Assembly: GCF_024868665.1 (NCBI RefSeq)
Contig: NC_079910.1
Span: 12,457,048 to 12,521,047 of the forward strand
DNA length: 64,000 nt
Origin: Triplophysa rosa
Lineage: Eukaryota > Chordata > Actinopteri > Cypriniformes > Nemacheilidae
Direction: 5' to 3'
Below, piece after piece: positions 25,091-32,733 of the stretch. The first letter of the stretch is position 1, and each line of letters begins with the position of its first letter. The position numbers and the translations under genes were made by a program. The notes below the pieces were generated by a model, which had not been told where the DNA came from, did not search any database, and saw nothing but the letters and a program-made list of their open reading frames with translations.

Positions 25091-28000
25091 ATACCCTGAG
25101 AGGACTTCTGAGTAATCTGCATTGTTCTGAAATTAAAATAGATGACTTGATGACTAAATAGTTTATTTTGTCCCCACTACATTATGAAACAGCTTGCAGC
25201 GGGGATGTATTTAATATTAAACAAGCATCTGTAATTCATTTACTTTCTCTTTGTTATCATACGCGACAGTCTGGCACTGTAATTTGTTTTTTTTGGTGGT
25301 GTTTTGCTGAGTGGTCTCTGCAGTTATTACCACTCACAGAAAGTGACAGCGGCAATATTCTCTCCAGCAAATAGCTTTCAGTCTCACACTTTAATATCTT
25401 GCCGTCAGTTCTAGTGAAATTACGAACTTAAATGCAAATAAATGTGTGCTTGCTGTTATATACAGCTACAGTACTTGTACACACCTCCAAGTGTGTTTTT
25501 ATTGGAAGTAAATGTTATATTAAGGTAAAACCCCTCAAATCCAAAACAAAAATATTACCTTAGGGGTATATTTACATGACCACGTTTAGTAAAAACACAT
25601 TTTTGTGTTTTGGCTGTTCATTTACACAACTCAGTTTTGTTTTTAGTTGTTTACGTGGATGTATATGAACAGAGATGTTTGTACGCAAAACTTTAAAAAA
25701 ATGAAAAGGAAAAACTTTTTCTGTTTTTAGTCGTGTGACCGTCCCCTAGATATGTCCAAAGTTGAAATATGTTCATATTTTGTCCTACGTTATTGTCTGA
25801 GTCCTCTAGACCATCACAAGCGTGAAGCATGAATCTCACATTTGAATAAAACCAGCCTGTTGTAGATTGTATTTAAACATTTCGTTAACACAGCGAACAG
25901 GGACACGAACCACAATGCAAAGACGCCCATCTGAATCTTTGCCTGAAGTCATTTAACAGACACATTCTGAAAGTGACCGTTGATACCTTGAGGGTTCAAA
26001 CCTGCACTCATTCAGTTACCAGCCCTGAACTTTAATCTGCACCTCCTCTTGAAGCAGCACCAGGCAGTGTTGAATCATGTGTATGTCAGTGTAGCTGTTA
26101 CAGCTCATATCGTGTGGGTTACAGAAGCCTTGAGTTGATGCACTGAGAGGTGTGGAGCTCCTGGTGTTCTGCCGATCGCTGTGTTCCTCATTAGCGAGCC
26201 TTTAAATGAGGTGGATGTGTGATCTTGTGATAACTGCAGATGAATAAGAAGCCAGATACAGGGCAGGGGTAATTTTCACCTGTTAAATCTGGTGTCTAAA
26301 CACACATACGCTCACACAGGAACAAACATGTGCGCTGTCACACGTCAGGTGAAAAGTTAATGGGGGTTGGAGATGGGCACATTTGTCTCTGTAGCAGACG
26401 CTGTTAGATACAGTTAAGTCACAGTGGAATATGATTATTACACAATGTAACCATTTTGACTGTTTCTTTATGAAGTTTAACATTCTGAATATGAAAATCG
26501 AATTAATTTTACCATCGACGGTACTCACAAAAAAACAGAAAAATATTTTCACACATTTATACATTTGAGTAGTATAACTCGTACGCAGAAATGACAAGAT
26601 ACTGGCATAACACTGAGCTTGAGTCGTCCAAAACTTCAGAAGTGTACATTTGATCGTTTTTGTCTTTTATGACTCACGAACCAAGTTCCAGGTGTAGTCA
26701 CCCATCATTGCTTCATTCCACCTTCCCTGTGCTACAGAAAGTTCTCGAATTTTCTGACAGTGACAATTGGAAAATAATTTTTAAACATCTTGAAATCTGT
26801 ACAGTTTTTGATATATGTAATTAGTTACTGATATAAGCTCAAAATTGACAGTACTTGAGCTAAATATACACTAAAACATTGATGCCTCATGAAAATAAAT
26901 ATTACCACAATAATTAGCACCACAGAATTGTACAAGAACTATAAAAAGTTCGGGCGAAACAACAATTTGCTACACTGTTACATACTGTATTTTATAAGAT
27001 GCTGTACATAATCTTTTTTCAATTCTGTACCATTTATGTAGCATGCTGTTTGGCACTCCAGTGTACTTATAATAATTTTGAATAAATCATGGTATTTCAG
27101 GTTTGTGAAAATATATTACGATTTTTGTCTCTCTGCAGAAGTGGCAGTGTGTGGAAGATGCCACAGGGAAGATGAGATTATCTAAATGTAAAGGCATGGC
27201 CAGCCTTTCTTCTGTGAGGAAACCTCCTGTATCCAACATGAAATCCCAGATGTACCAGCAGAGTATGAATTCTGACGTCAGCGTGAACTCTGACCCTCAA
27301 GACTGCAACTGCGAACCCAAAGCCTACAGACTGAGCACGTACTCCAAAATCAAACTTTTCTCCAAAAAGAGTGAGTAGACATCTGGCACATCTACACACT
27401 GTACATACACACCAAAGCAAAAACAAACCAACTTCCATGCCTCCCTTTAACTGTTCTGTTTGCCTCTGCTGCCCTCTGGTGGAAATAAATAGTAAAATAC
27501 CCCCTGTTTCACATTTGCTTAGCAGAACTGAAGTCATTAAAGAGCTACTCCAGGAATCGCTTTGCTCGGGCTGTTTCCATGGAGATGGAGGGAGATCTGT
27601 ACGCAGTGGACCTGGATGATGAATACAGACCCACGGGCCGCAGGAACTACAGCATAGGACAGAACACCGCGAATGAGGGAGAGTTTAGTGGGATGGGACC
27701 CGCAGTCAGCCAGACCAGTAACAGTCTGACTTTACCTTCATCTATTAAAGTCACTCACAGGTGTGAAGCAGGACGTGTGTGTGCGTGTGCAAGTGTGTGT
27801 CACAGATGTGTGACATTTAGTTTGTTTGTTGTCTGTATACAGGTGTCACATTTTGGCAAATGAGACGGTGAAATGTGATGTCGGTCTGTACAAATCACTG
27901 CAAGCGTGGAAGGATCACAAGCTCCATATTGACCATGAAGTATGAAACACACTGCAGCCAATCACAAAGCAGATACATATTCTTAAAGAGATAGTCCACC

Positions 28001-31000
28001 TGAAAATGGAAGTTTATTTACACACCCTGTTATTGGTCAAATCTGAGTTTGTTTCACACATAAAGCTTTAGAAGATGACTTGTGAATACAGAACAAGTGG
28101 TATGGACCACTTTTATTATCCTTTTTTTTTGTGGAGCCTGGGAGTCCAATTCTGTTTCTGCTAAATAACTTTATTTGTTGTATTATGGAAGAAAATAAAC
28201 AGGTTTATATAGAATAGTTTTACACTCACAGCTCTAAGATACACATAGACCATCACGTCATAATGTACAATGCTCTCTTTTCCACAGATCGAAACACTCC
28301 AGACGAAGATTAAGAACCTGCGTGAGGTCAGAGGTCACCTGAAAAAGGCACGACCTGAGGACTGTGACTGCAGCAAATACATGTGAGACTCACATCTGTC
28401 AAACCTCTGTTAATCTGAATATGTCTCATTCATTCTAACTCGAATTAGTTCTGTCTTAATTTCTGTATATTAATACGTTCTATTTTTTAATTATAAAAAT
28501 GAATATTATAATATAAATATATGATACTATTATTGAAAAATAGTTAAGACGTTAAAACTATGAAATAAAACAATGTCAGTTATCATTTATTGTCTTGTTT
28601 CTTTTGTTTCAGTTACAAGTCCAAATACAAGAGTAAACTGAGAAAATACAAAACAGGAAATGTCCATCCATTCAGGTTGGTTTCTGTCTACACGTGTCTG
28701 TTTGTGTTTGCACATGAATGCATCTCAAATTCATTATTCTGTCTCCGTCTGTAGGAAAGGGTTGGAGAAAGATAAGAAGACCTGGATATTGATGGAGCAA
28801 AAGCGCAGGAAGAAACTAAGAAAGCTGCTGAAGCGTCTGCGCAACAATGACACCTGCAGCATGCCTGGCCTCACCTGCTTCACACATGACAACCAGCACT
28901 GGCAGACTGCCCCCTTCTGGACATGTGAGGCACACACACACATATACCAGCAGACACAATCCATGAGTCTGGGCTGGATCATTTGATTATTGTGTCTTTG
29001 TTTGCAGTGGGCCCGTTTTGTGCATGCACCAGTGCCAATAACAACACTTACTGGTGCATGAGGACAATAAATGAGACGCACAACTTCCTGTTCTGTGAAT
29101 TTGCCACTGGATTTCTGGAATACTTTGACCTCAATACAGATCCATATCAGGTCAGCAGTTACATTTTATAACAAGAAATGTAACACTTTTGAAGCAGTTT
29201 TAATTCTTTGTGACAGAACCATTTTTAATCTCTCTTTATGTGTGTCTGTGTCTGTAGTTGATCAATGCAGTGAACACACTGGATCGGTATGTTCTGAATC
29301 AGCTGCACGTTCAGCTCATGGAGCTCAGAGGCTGTAAGGGGCACAAGCAGTGTAACCCCCGCACACGCAGCTTTGACGTCGGTGAGTGACACACACACAC
29401 AGCATCCTCTGGTCCAGTGACAGACACACATACACTTCCCTCTGAAGGGATCAAAGGTGATATGACATGGGAATATTACATCTTCATCATCTTCATCCTC
29501 ACCTGACCCCCGGCCCTGCCTTGCTTTCTCTCCTATTTGTTTTTTGTTTATTGTTATTAAACACAAGCTTGCACATCTGTCCTGAAGGGTAAACACGTTC
29601 TGCCAGCAAAACACATAAAAGACACATATGATATTGAAATGTCCTGAGATAGATGTAGTAATAATATGTAGTACATATTGTCACATTTCTAGAGATTATT
29701 ACAGTGATGAAGATAGAAGAGAGAGACAAACTTAAGTTCTTAAAATCTGATTAAACATCTCAATGAGTCACATTAAAACTATTGACAAATATTTATTTAA
29801 ATTAGTTGAATTGTCTGTTTATCCTGACTTAGTTTGATATGAATTAAAGAACACATTGAGTATGTCATACAATGGTGGTTTATGTGTGGATACAACTACC
29901 CTAACAAAAATATGTTCTGCATGCAAACATTTTGCTGACATTCCCATTTAAGTATAAAAAATATTATTGTTAATAGTGTTTCTGAGCATTTTGATGTTTC
30001 CATTACAGTAAGTGTTTTAGAAATTCTACCAACAAAGTAAGAATGATGTTTTTATACAAACATTTTTAGAACTTTTAACAATGATAGACAACATTACTGC
30101 AGAACAATTTTGATAGTTAGACAGACTTTTAAAGGGACAGTTCACCCAAAAATGAAAATTCGGTCATGAATTACTCATCCTCAAGTTGTTCCAAACCTGT
30201 ATAGATTTCCTTGTTGTGTTGAACACAAAGAAAGATATTTTGAAGAATGTCAGCAACTGAGATTTCTAAGGCACCATTGACTACCATAGTATCATATTTG
30301 TTTTAATGGTAGTCAATGGTCGTTTGTTTTCCTAAATCTTTAAAAAATAATTTGTGCTCAACAAAACAAAAAAATGATACATTTGTTTTTTCTACCATGG
30401 TAGTCAATAGAAATGTCAGTTGCTAACATTGATCCAAATATCTTTCTCTGTGTTCAACCAAACAAAGAAATGTATACAGATTTGGAATTTTTGGAAAGAA
30501 TTTTCTTTTTTGGGTGGAGTAACCCTTTCGTTTTCATCCAGTATCTTAAGTATATAAAAAGTCTACAGAGCTCTGTACTTCCCAAAACATGATGTTTATC
30601 AAGCTCACTAATTCAAGAACAGTTCATCCGACTTGCATTCATAAAAATATGGATGAGATGATCTGAGCCCAGGGACAGAAGTGCACAGATGGTACACCTC
30701 TAGCAATGCTCTAAGGATCTGAAAGATAATTGGGTTGTACATCACATTGTTTGACACCGTCTCTAACTAATGATATTGTCTCTTCTTCAGGAGGCAAAGA
30801 GAGAAGCAGCTTTGATGAATACAGGTATCACTGCCAAATAAATTTAACTCAATTTGGACTAGAAGGCTACTGTTACGGTTATTGGGGATGCAGATACTAA
30901 TCTCTTCACATGTGCCTTTTGGCTGTACTGTAGATTGATTGGAGCTTAAACATGAATGTTGAAGTAGTCTGATACACATCACACACACAAAGGCATGACA

Positions 31001-32110
31001 GGGATTCACTCCGCAATGACAAATGAAAGAGAAGACATCACAGAGGAAGACGCTGACACTGATGTGAGATCAGCTGGTTAAAGAATGCTCTGGGTTAAGC
31101 CATCTCAAGAGCATCTGTAGCAATAAACAACAAAAAATGAAAATGCATAAATAATAATACATTTATAATAGTAGTCTATGGGGAAAGAACACTGGGGGGT
31201 TTACGGTCTGAAATGTGCAGCTCTTTTTTTTTAAGCGGTTGAAGTCATTTTTTTATTCAAATTGTTCAAATGGGTGTACTGTAGTCATCTTCAATTCAGT
31301 CAGACATATCTTTTTTATATCATTTTATTTATTAATATACATCATTTGAAACAGGTGACTGTCATAGATAATCGTCGGATTACAACTACATTTAAACTTT
31401 GTACTTCCTTGACAATCTAGATGTCTTCTCCTTCAGATATGATTCTCTTCCAGTGAGCGGTACTCTTTGTTCTTCTTGTTTTGTCTCTCTTGCCTTATAC
31501 TGTGCATTGCATGTAGCCTTGGGTGCTTTTGTGTGTACGTGAAAGCCTTGAGTTCTCTGATTGGCTCTGTCTCTATCACATGCTTCAGTTTGGGGGCGGG
31601 GTAACAGTTTGTCTTATCGTTGCTTGTCGCATTAGGCAGTTTCATCGCCGGAAATGGCCTAAAGTGAGGAAGCCTGTCTCCAAATCGCTGTGAGTTTGGA
31701 TAATAATTCTGCTTCTCGTCCATAGGATACAATGCCACCAAGCCACTACCTTGTCTGACTCACCAATCTCTCCCTCTCTTTCATTTTCTTTTCTCTTCCA
31801 TGCATTCAGTTCTGCCTGGCATGCTTGATACAGCTTTAGTTTGTAGAGTTAGTTTTCCTTCCTTTCTATCTGCATGGGAACTTTCCCCCACCCGATCATC
31901 TTCACCCGATGCCTGAAACATTTGTGTTCTGCCTTGTTGATTTTTCAGGTTTTCTTTTCCATCGAATCACAAGCATCGAACCATCTCCATTTAGATTTGT
32001 CCACTTTGGTATTCAAAGCGGTATTTTTGTACACTAAACTGTGATTCGTGTTGGTGTTTGCGTGTGTGTTTCCCCGCAGAGGGCAAATTTGGGAAGGCTG
32101 GGAAGGATAA
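6103..32110 (+). CDS. sulf2: Extracellular sulfatase Sulf-2 (heparan sulfate 6-O-endosulfatase), 20 coding exons
   Basis: Coding exons: 6103-6277, 8155-8394, 11513-11664, 12441-12610, 19951-20101, 20231-20406, 22462-22590, 24125-24181, 24852-24984, 27139-27370, 27526-27760, 27843-27939, 28288-28382, 28613-28675, 28755-28924, 29008-29150, 29258-29381, 30791-30824, 31636-31689, 32080-32110. All introns are GT-AG, and the lengths sum to 2661 bases (886 aa plus stop). Family knowledge: Sulfs are secreted and cell-surface enzymes that remove 6-O-sulfate from heparan sulfate, altering Wnt, FGF and BMP signalling. Visible parts: signal peptide (1-22), sulfatase domain (about 42-416) with the CCPSR formylglycine motif at C88, a Cys-rich and basic hydrophilic domain with a furin-like site, and a C-terminal sulfatase-like part. 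SULF2 rather than SULF1 is indicated by [21 protein letters not shown] and the extra [10 protein letters not shown] exon. Which teleost duplicate (2a or 2b) it is cannot be told here. Confidence 0.96.
7177..7357. mobile_element. Short inverted-repeat MITE (GCTGGAACACACTACAC ends)
   Basis: The left end GCTGGAACACACTACACAAC is mirrored by the right end TTGTAGTGTATTCCAGC, with matching internal 'AAAATCTG' segments. There is no ORF of its own. It sits in sulf2 intron 1 of the coding region, between two TTATCCAAAGTGT fragments. Confidence 0.6.
7465..7805. repeat. AT-rich (ATAA/TTTAT)n low-complexity palindromic tract
   Basis: ATAAATAAATG-type repeats on the left are mirrored by TTTATTTATT-type repeats on the right. 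Open frames across it are compositional artefacts. Confidence 0.7.
8155..8394 (+). CDS. sulf2: sulf2 coding exon 2: catalytic formylglycine motif
   Basis: Residues 59-138. Contains [21 protein letters not shown]88 in C-x-P-S-R is the cysteine that SUMF1 converts to formylglycine in this family, at the same residue number as human SULF2. [19 protein letters not shown] follows. Phase 1 at both ends. Confidence 0.98.
9347..9684. mobile_element. Non-autonomous hAT-type MITE with perfect 8-bp target duplication
   Basis: Ends are TAGGGTTGTGCAACGATTAA and the mirrored TTAATCGTTGCACAACCTTA. The flanks 9339-9346 and 9685-9692 both read ATATCAAT, a perfect 8-bp duplication as expected for hAT insertion. 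The interior is AT-rich with no transposase. Confidence 0.88.
9786..11355 (-). mobile_element. Full-length Tc1/mariner DNA transposon (DD37E group)
   Basis: The element is 1570 bp with 27-bp terminal inverted repeats (9786-9812 and 11329-11355, starting CACTGCGTTCCAAATTATTA) that read as perfect. It is bounded by TA on both sides (9784-9785 and 11356-11357), the standard Tc1/mariner target duplication. A second copy of the terminal motif lies inside the left end (9963-9990) and a weaker one inside the right end (about 11151-11170). It carries one uninterrupted transposase gene on the - strand and sits in sulf2 intron 2, opposite to the gene. Confidence 0.95.
10116..11129 (-). CDS. Tc1/mariner transposase, DD37E catalytic triad, apparently intact
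   Basis: 337 residues, ATG to stop with no break. Residues about 6-105 form paired helix-turn-helix DNA-binding regions ([14 protein letters not shown], then [12 protein letters not shown]), with a basic linker [11 protein letters not shown] between them. The DDE domain follows, with D144 in LFTDEC, D236 in MHDNAPSH and E274 in [10 protein letters not shown]. There are 37 residues between the second D and E, so DD37E rather than the DD34E of Tc1 and Sleeping Beauty. A Gly-rich loop ([12 protein letters not shown]) sits between the aspartates as usual. The length is normal and no key residue is missing. Whether it is active cannot be told from sequence. Confidence 0.95.
   Translation of the reverse strand: MGKKKDLSAAEKRQIVQCLGQGMKTLDISRKLKRDHRTVKRFVADSEHRRVRADKGRMRKVSSRQIHRIKRAAAKMPLQSSKQVFEAAGASGVPKTSRCRILQMLAVVHKPTIRPPLTNAHKQKRLQWAHTYMKTNFQTVLFTDECRATLDGPDGWSSGWLVDGHHVPTRLRRQQGGGGVMFWAGIMGRQLVGPFRVPEGVKMNSARYVEFLTEHFLPWYKKKNHAFRSKIIFMHDNAPSHAAKNTSVSLAAMGIKGEKLMVWPPSSPDLNPIENLWSILKRKIYDGGRQLASKQQLWEAILTSCKEIQSETIQKLTSSMDARIVKVISKKGSYVNM
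11513..11664 (+). CDS. sulf2: sulf2 coding exon 3: sulfatase domain
   Basis: Residues 139-189. [20 protein letters not shown] through [20 protein letters not shown]. Contains N-glycosylation sequons NGT and NYT. Ends in phase 0 before GTCAGT. Confidence 0.98.
12441..12610 (+). CDS. sulf2: sulf2 coding exon 4: sulfatase domain, active-site histidine strand
   Basis: Residues 190-245. [15 protein letters not shown] followed by [20 protein letters not shown]. The [10 protein letters not shown] strand is nearly invariant in Sulfs. Donor GTGAGT, phase 2. Confidence 0.98.
12697..13247. repeat. Dispersed teleost repeat ending in 'ACGTCCATG...ATACTGTCTATGG'
   Basis: A block with GGCCGCTAGAGGCTGGCTCC, CTTCAAGACAACTGTGAGG, GTGGCCACTTGAGTGACA and a terminal ACATCACTGACACTACGTCC. 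I recognise this as a widespread fish interspersed repeat but cannot assign a class. Boundaries are approximate. Confidence 0.5.
14531..14675. mobile_element. Short inverted-repeat element (CAGGGCTGGACT / CAGTCCGCCCCTG)
   Basis: The left end CAGGGCTGGACTAGG and right end GGCCAGTCCGCCCCTG are near-perfect inverted repeats of a CAGGGGCGGACTGG type. No target duplication was seen in the flanks. A related right end, CAATCCGCCCCTGG, is at about 885-899. Confidence 0.5.
15419..15613. mobile_element. Palindromic MITE, 'AGTTCACCC' family, truncated
   Basis: Contains CCAAACCTGTATGACTTTCT, TTTTGAAGAATGTTGGTAAC, CCCCATTGACTTCCATTG and AGAGTCATATACAGGTTTTG. Both outer ends are missing. Confidence 0.6.
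17136..18326. mobile_element. Foldback element with ~400-bp inverted arms and perfect 8-bp target duplication
   Basis: The left arm (about 17136-17545) is the near-exact reverse complement of the right arm (about 17905-18326), starting ATGGAGCGATTTTAGTCTCA and ending in its mirror. About 360 bp of unrelated sequence lies between. The bases just outside, 17128-17135 and 18327-18334, both read AAAGAAAT. No transposase is present; the similar open frames in both arms mirror each other. The 8-bp duplication fits hAT, P or Merlin classes, but the termini are not ones I can assign. Confidence 0.88.
18402..18729. mobile_element. MITE with CTTTTGGTGTGCACACACC-type ends (Harbinger-like)
   Basis: The left end TAATGGTGTGTGCATACCAA mirrors the right end GGTGTGCACACACCATTA. 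The interior shares the GTGTCAATAAGCTCTTC and GCATTGACTTTGTATGTCAT landmarks with the element at 60170-60454, so the two belong to one family. Confidence 0.65.
18936..19262. repeat. GC-rich interspersed repeat with GGAGGCGGGA / TCCCGCCTCC ends
   Basis: The short inverted ends enclose 'ATTAAATAAACTTTTAATAA' and a CGGCCGG-rich segment. It is unlike the AT-rich intron around it. Class uncertain. Confidence 0.45.
19951..20101 (+). CDS. sulf2: sulf2 coding exon 5: sulfatase domain
   Basis: Residues 246-296. [20 protein letters not shown] through [16 protein letters not shown], nearly identical to human SULF2. Ends in phase 0 in front of a GTACACAC donor that begins a CA run. Confidence 0.98.
20231..20406 (+). 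CDS. sulf2: sulf2 coding exon 6: metal-binding DHG motif
   Basis: Residues 297-354. [20 protein letters not shown] and then [20 protein letters not shown]. The D-H of TADHG are the second pair of calcium-site and active-site residues of the sulfatase fold. Phase 2 end. Confidence 0.98.
20652..21130. mobile_element. Non-autonomous hAT-like element with 8-bp target duplication GTGACTCG
   Basis: The left end CAGTCTTGGGTAAGTTACT mirrors the right end AGTAACTAGTTCCACCCAAC, and the interior is full of AGTAATTAAATTAC motifs. The flanks 20644-20651 and 21131-21138 both read GTGACTCG. Confidence 0.8.
22153..22323. mobile_element. Palindromic MITE, 'AGTTCACCC' family, right half
   Basis: Runs from TTTGACTTCCATTGTCTGAA through CATATACAGGTTTTAAAGAA and ATGATGACAGAATTG to TTTTTGGGTGAACTATC. 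The left half is absent. Confidence 0.7.
22462..22590 (+). CDS. sulf2: sulf2 coding exon 7: end of sulfatase fold
   Basis: Residues 355-397. [20 protein letters not shown] then [18 protein letters not shown]. Phase 2 at both ends; donor GTGAGT. Confidence 0.98.
24125..24181 (+). CDS. sulf2: sulf2 coding exon 8: [10 protein letters not shown]
   Basis: A 57-base exon, residues 398-416, [19 protein letters not shown]. It marks the border between the catalytic domain and the hydrophilic domain. Phase 2 at both ends. Confidence 0.97.
24597..24775. repeat. Dispersed repeat, 'TTCCGGTCTGTGTTTGGTT' family, copy 1
   Basis: Shares TTCCGGTCTGTGTTTGGTTA, TCGGTCTGGCTAGTGGCTAA and the following ATATATCTATTTATATTT stretch with copies near 46013 and 54465. 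Boundaries approximate. Confidence 0.55.
24852..24984 (+). CDS. sulf2: sulf2 coding exon 9: start of hydrophilic domain
   Basis: Residues 417-461. [20 protein letters not shown] then [20 protein letters not shown]; the cysteines match human. Phase 0 end in front of GTACAA. Confidence 0.97.
24985..27138 (+). other. sulf2: sulf2 intron 9 (2.15 kb)
   Basis: A (CA)n run lies near 25066-25087. I saw no other repeat with clear ends, no exon and no RNA gene in this stretch. Confidence 0.85.
27139..27370 (+). CDS. sulf2: sulf2 coding exon 10: hydrophilic domain
   Basis: Residues 462-538. [20 protein letters not shown], then a poorly conserved Ser-rich stretch, then [20 protein letters not shown] ending in SKK. 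Phase 1 end. Confidence 0.96.
27526..27760 (+). CDS. sulf2: sulf2 coding exon 11: furin-like cleavage region, tandem acceptor
   Basis: Residues 539-616. [20 protein letters not shown] then [29 protein letters not shown] aligns with human SRSIR|SVA, the furin-type cleavage region. The acceptor is tandem (TTAGCAG at 27519-27525). Starting at 27526 gives KKK-L; starting at 27523 adds one codon (KKT-E-L). Both keep the frame. Confidence 0.94.
27843..27939 (+). CDS. sulf2: sulf2 coding exon 12: C-terminal Sulf domain
   Basis: Residues 617-649. [20 protein letters not shown] then [12 protein letters not shown]. The first Cys and the WKDHK core are conserved in Sulfs. Phase 0 end. Confidence 0.97.
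27985..28075. mobile_element. MITE end fragment (AAAGAGATAGTCCACCTGAAAATGG)
   Basis: AGATAGTCCACCTGAAAATG resembles the left end of the palindromic MITE family, but the rest diverges into CACACCCTGTTATTGGTCAA. No right end was found. Confidence 0.35.
28288..28382 (+). CDS. sulf2: sulf2 coding exon 13: coiled-coil-like segment
   Basis: Residues 650-680. [20 protein letters not shown] with the heptad-like spacing seen in the human protein, then DCDCSKYI. Phase 2 end. Confidence 0.97.
28613..28675 (+). CDS. sulf2: sulf2 coding exon 14: basic linker
   Basis: Residues 681-701. [20 protein letters not shown], strongly basic and consistent with heparan sulfate contact. Phase 2 end. Confidence 0.95.
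28755..28924 (+). CDS. sulf2: sulf2 coding exon 15: basic helix and CFTHDN motif
   Basis: Residues 702-758. [20 protein letters not shown] then [20 protein letters not shown]. The basic run is the family's substrate-binding stretch. The second half restarts the conserved C-terminal sulfatase-like part. Phase 1 end. Confidence 0.98.
29008..29150 (+). CDS. sulf2: sulf2 coding exon 16
   Basis: Residues 759-806. [20 protein letters not shown] then [20 protein letters not shown], practically identical to human SULF2. Contains sequons NNT and NET. Phase 0 end. Confidence 0.98.
29258..29381 (+). CDS. sulf2: sulf2 coding exon 17: last invariant exon
   Basis: Residues 807-847. [20 protein letters not shown] then [20 protein letters not shown]. 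It ends in phase 1 (one G left over) before GTGAGT. That phase decides which C terminus is read from the terminal exon. Confidence 0.98.
30131..30533. mobile_element. Palindromic MITE, 'AGTTCACCC' family, long copy
   Basis: The left end AAAGGGACAGTTCACCCAAA mirrors the right end TTTTTTGGGTGGAGTAACCC. Inner pairs include TTCCAAACCTGTATAGATTT and its mirror, and CTACCATAGT / ACCATGGTAGTCAAT. It lies in sulf2 intron 17. Confidence 0.8.
30791..30824 (+). CDS. sulf2: sulf2 coding exon 18: 34-base frame-setting exon
   Basis: Residues 848-858, [11 protein letters not shown] plus two bases, matching human GGSYEQYR. The acceptor TCTTCTTCAG is strong and the donor is GTATCA. At 34 bases it is not a multiple of three, so skipping it changes the downstream frame. 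Confidence 0.92.
31636..31689 (+). CDS. sulf2: sulf2 coding exon 19: 54-base SULF2-specific exon
   Basis: Residues 859-876. [19 protein letters not shown] aligns with human SULF2 QFQRRKWPEMKRPSSKSL; human SULF1 lacks this segment. A perfect GTGAGT donor follows. The exon is frame-neutral, so it can be a cassette. Confidence 0.93.
32080..32110 (+). CDS. sulf2: sulf2 coding exon 20: canonical C terminus GQIWEGWEG and stop
   Basis: The acceptor CCCCGCAG ends at 32079. Joined to exon 19, the codons read GQIWEGWEG then TAA (32108-32110), matching human GQLWEGWEG. The exon continues as 3' UTR. Confidence 0.95.
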
Positions 32111-32678
32111 TTCGCAAAAGGAGGAAGTCCCGGAAGACACCGACCTGTTTCCCGGGGAGTCGAACTGGTCAGAACTTGAACCCTTGTACAGACTCGATGA
32201 GCACGCCTACGATCTCAAACTCAACTTCACACTCAGTCTGGAGGACTGGGCTCATTTCAGCCGCTCTGTGGACCACATGTTCACGCTCCTCAGCAACGAC
32301 AACCAGCCCTACTCTCCGCCCCGCCCGGAGGATGGAGAAACGGGACGAGGCCACGCCCTAGTGTCCTCCTCCAGCCAATCCGCTTCAGCCATCTACCTGA
32401 CCACCCTGGCCACACCCGCTCTTTTATTGAAGGAAGCAGGCGCTGAGGTTTTGAGAGACGCTTTGGGGTTAGACCGGGGGGGACGTCCCTCCTCTTTTTC
32501 ACGTCGCCCGCCACCTGTTGGGTCAGAGGCGGGCAATGCGAACTGGGACGCTCCTCCTGAGCTCCTCAGTGAGAGCGACGGGAGGGAGGAGGAAGAGGAG
32601 GAGTTTGTGAAGAGACGGACAGGGAGGTTAAGCTCCGCCCACTGTGACTGCAATGATGTTTTGCAGGAGACTGTTTGA
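32080..32678 (+). CDS. sulf2: Alternative long sulf2 C terminus in a second frame of the terminal exon
   Basis: If exon 17 (phase 1) joins directly to 32080, the frame is [20 protein letters not shown] and stays open to TGA at 32676-32678, giving a 199-residue tail and a 1046-residue protein. Codons are rich in C/G at third positions, as in the known exons (GAC, CTC, AAC, TAC, GAG, CAC). The core WSELEPLYRLDEHAYDLKLN followed by FTLSLEDWAHFSRSVDHMFT looks like folded protein. The rest is acidic and low in complexity, ending CDCNDVLQETV. I do not recognise a domain. The overlap with the canonical frame is only 31 bases. The isoform is inferred from phase and composition; no transcript evidence is available. 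Confidence 0.6.
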
Positions 32679-32695
32679 CTCTGATTTCATGTTCC

Positions 32696-32733
32696 TCTCC
32701 CTCCCTCCCTCCCTCCCTCCCTCCCTCCCTCCT
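32696..32733. repeat. (CCCT)n microsatellite
   Basis: About nine tandem CCCT units follow the alternative stop codon and end in CCTCAG. With the CAG it resembles a 3' splice site, but no matching donor or downstream exon was found. Confidence 0.9.

Noticed and set aside
32041..32361. Third open frame over the sulf2 terminal exon
   Set aside because: Basic and Ser/Thr-rich shadow of the better coding frame; not reachable from exon 17, 18 or 19 phases without a stop.
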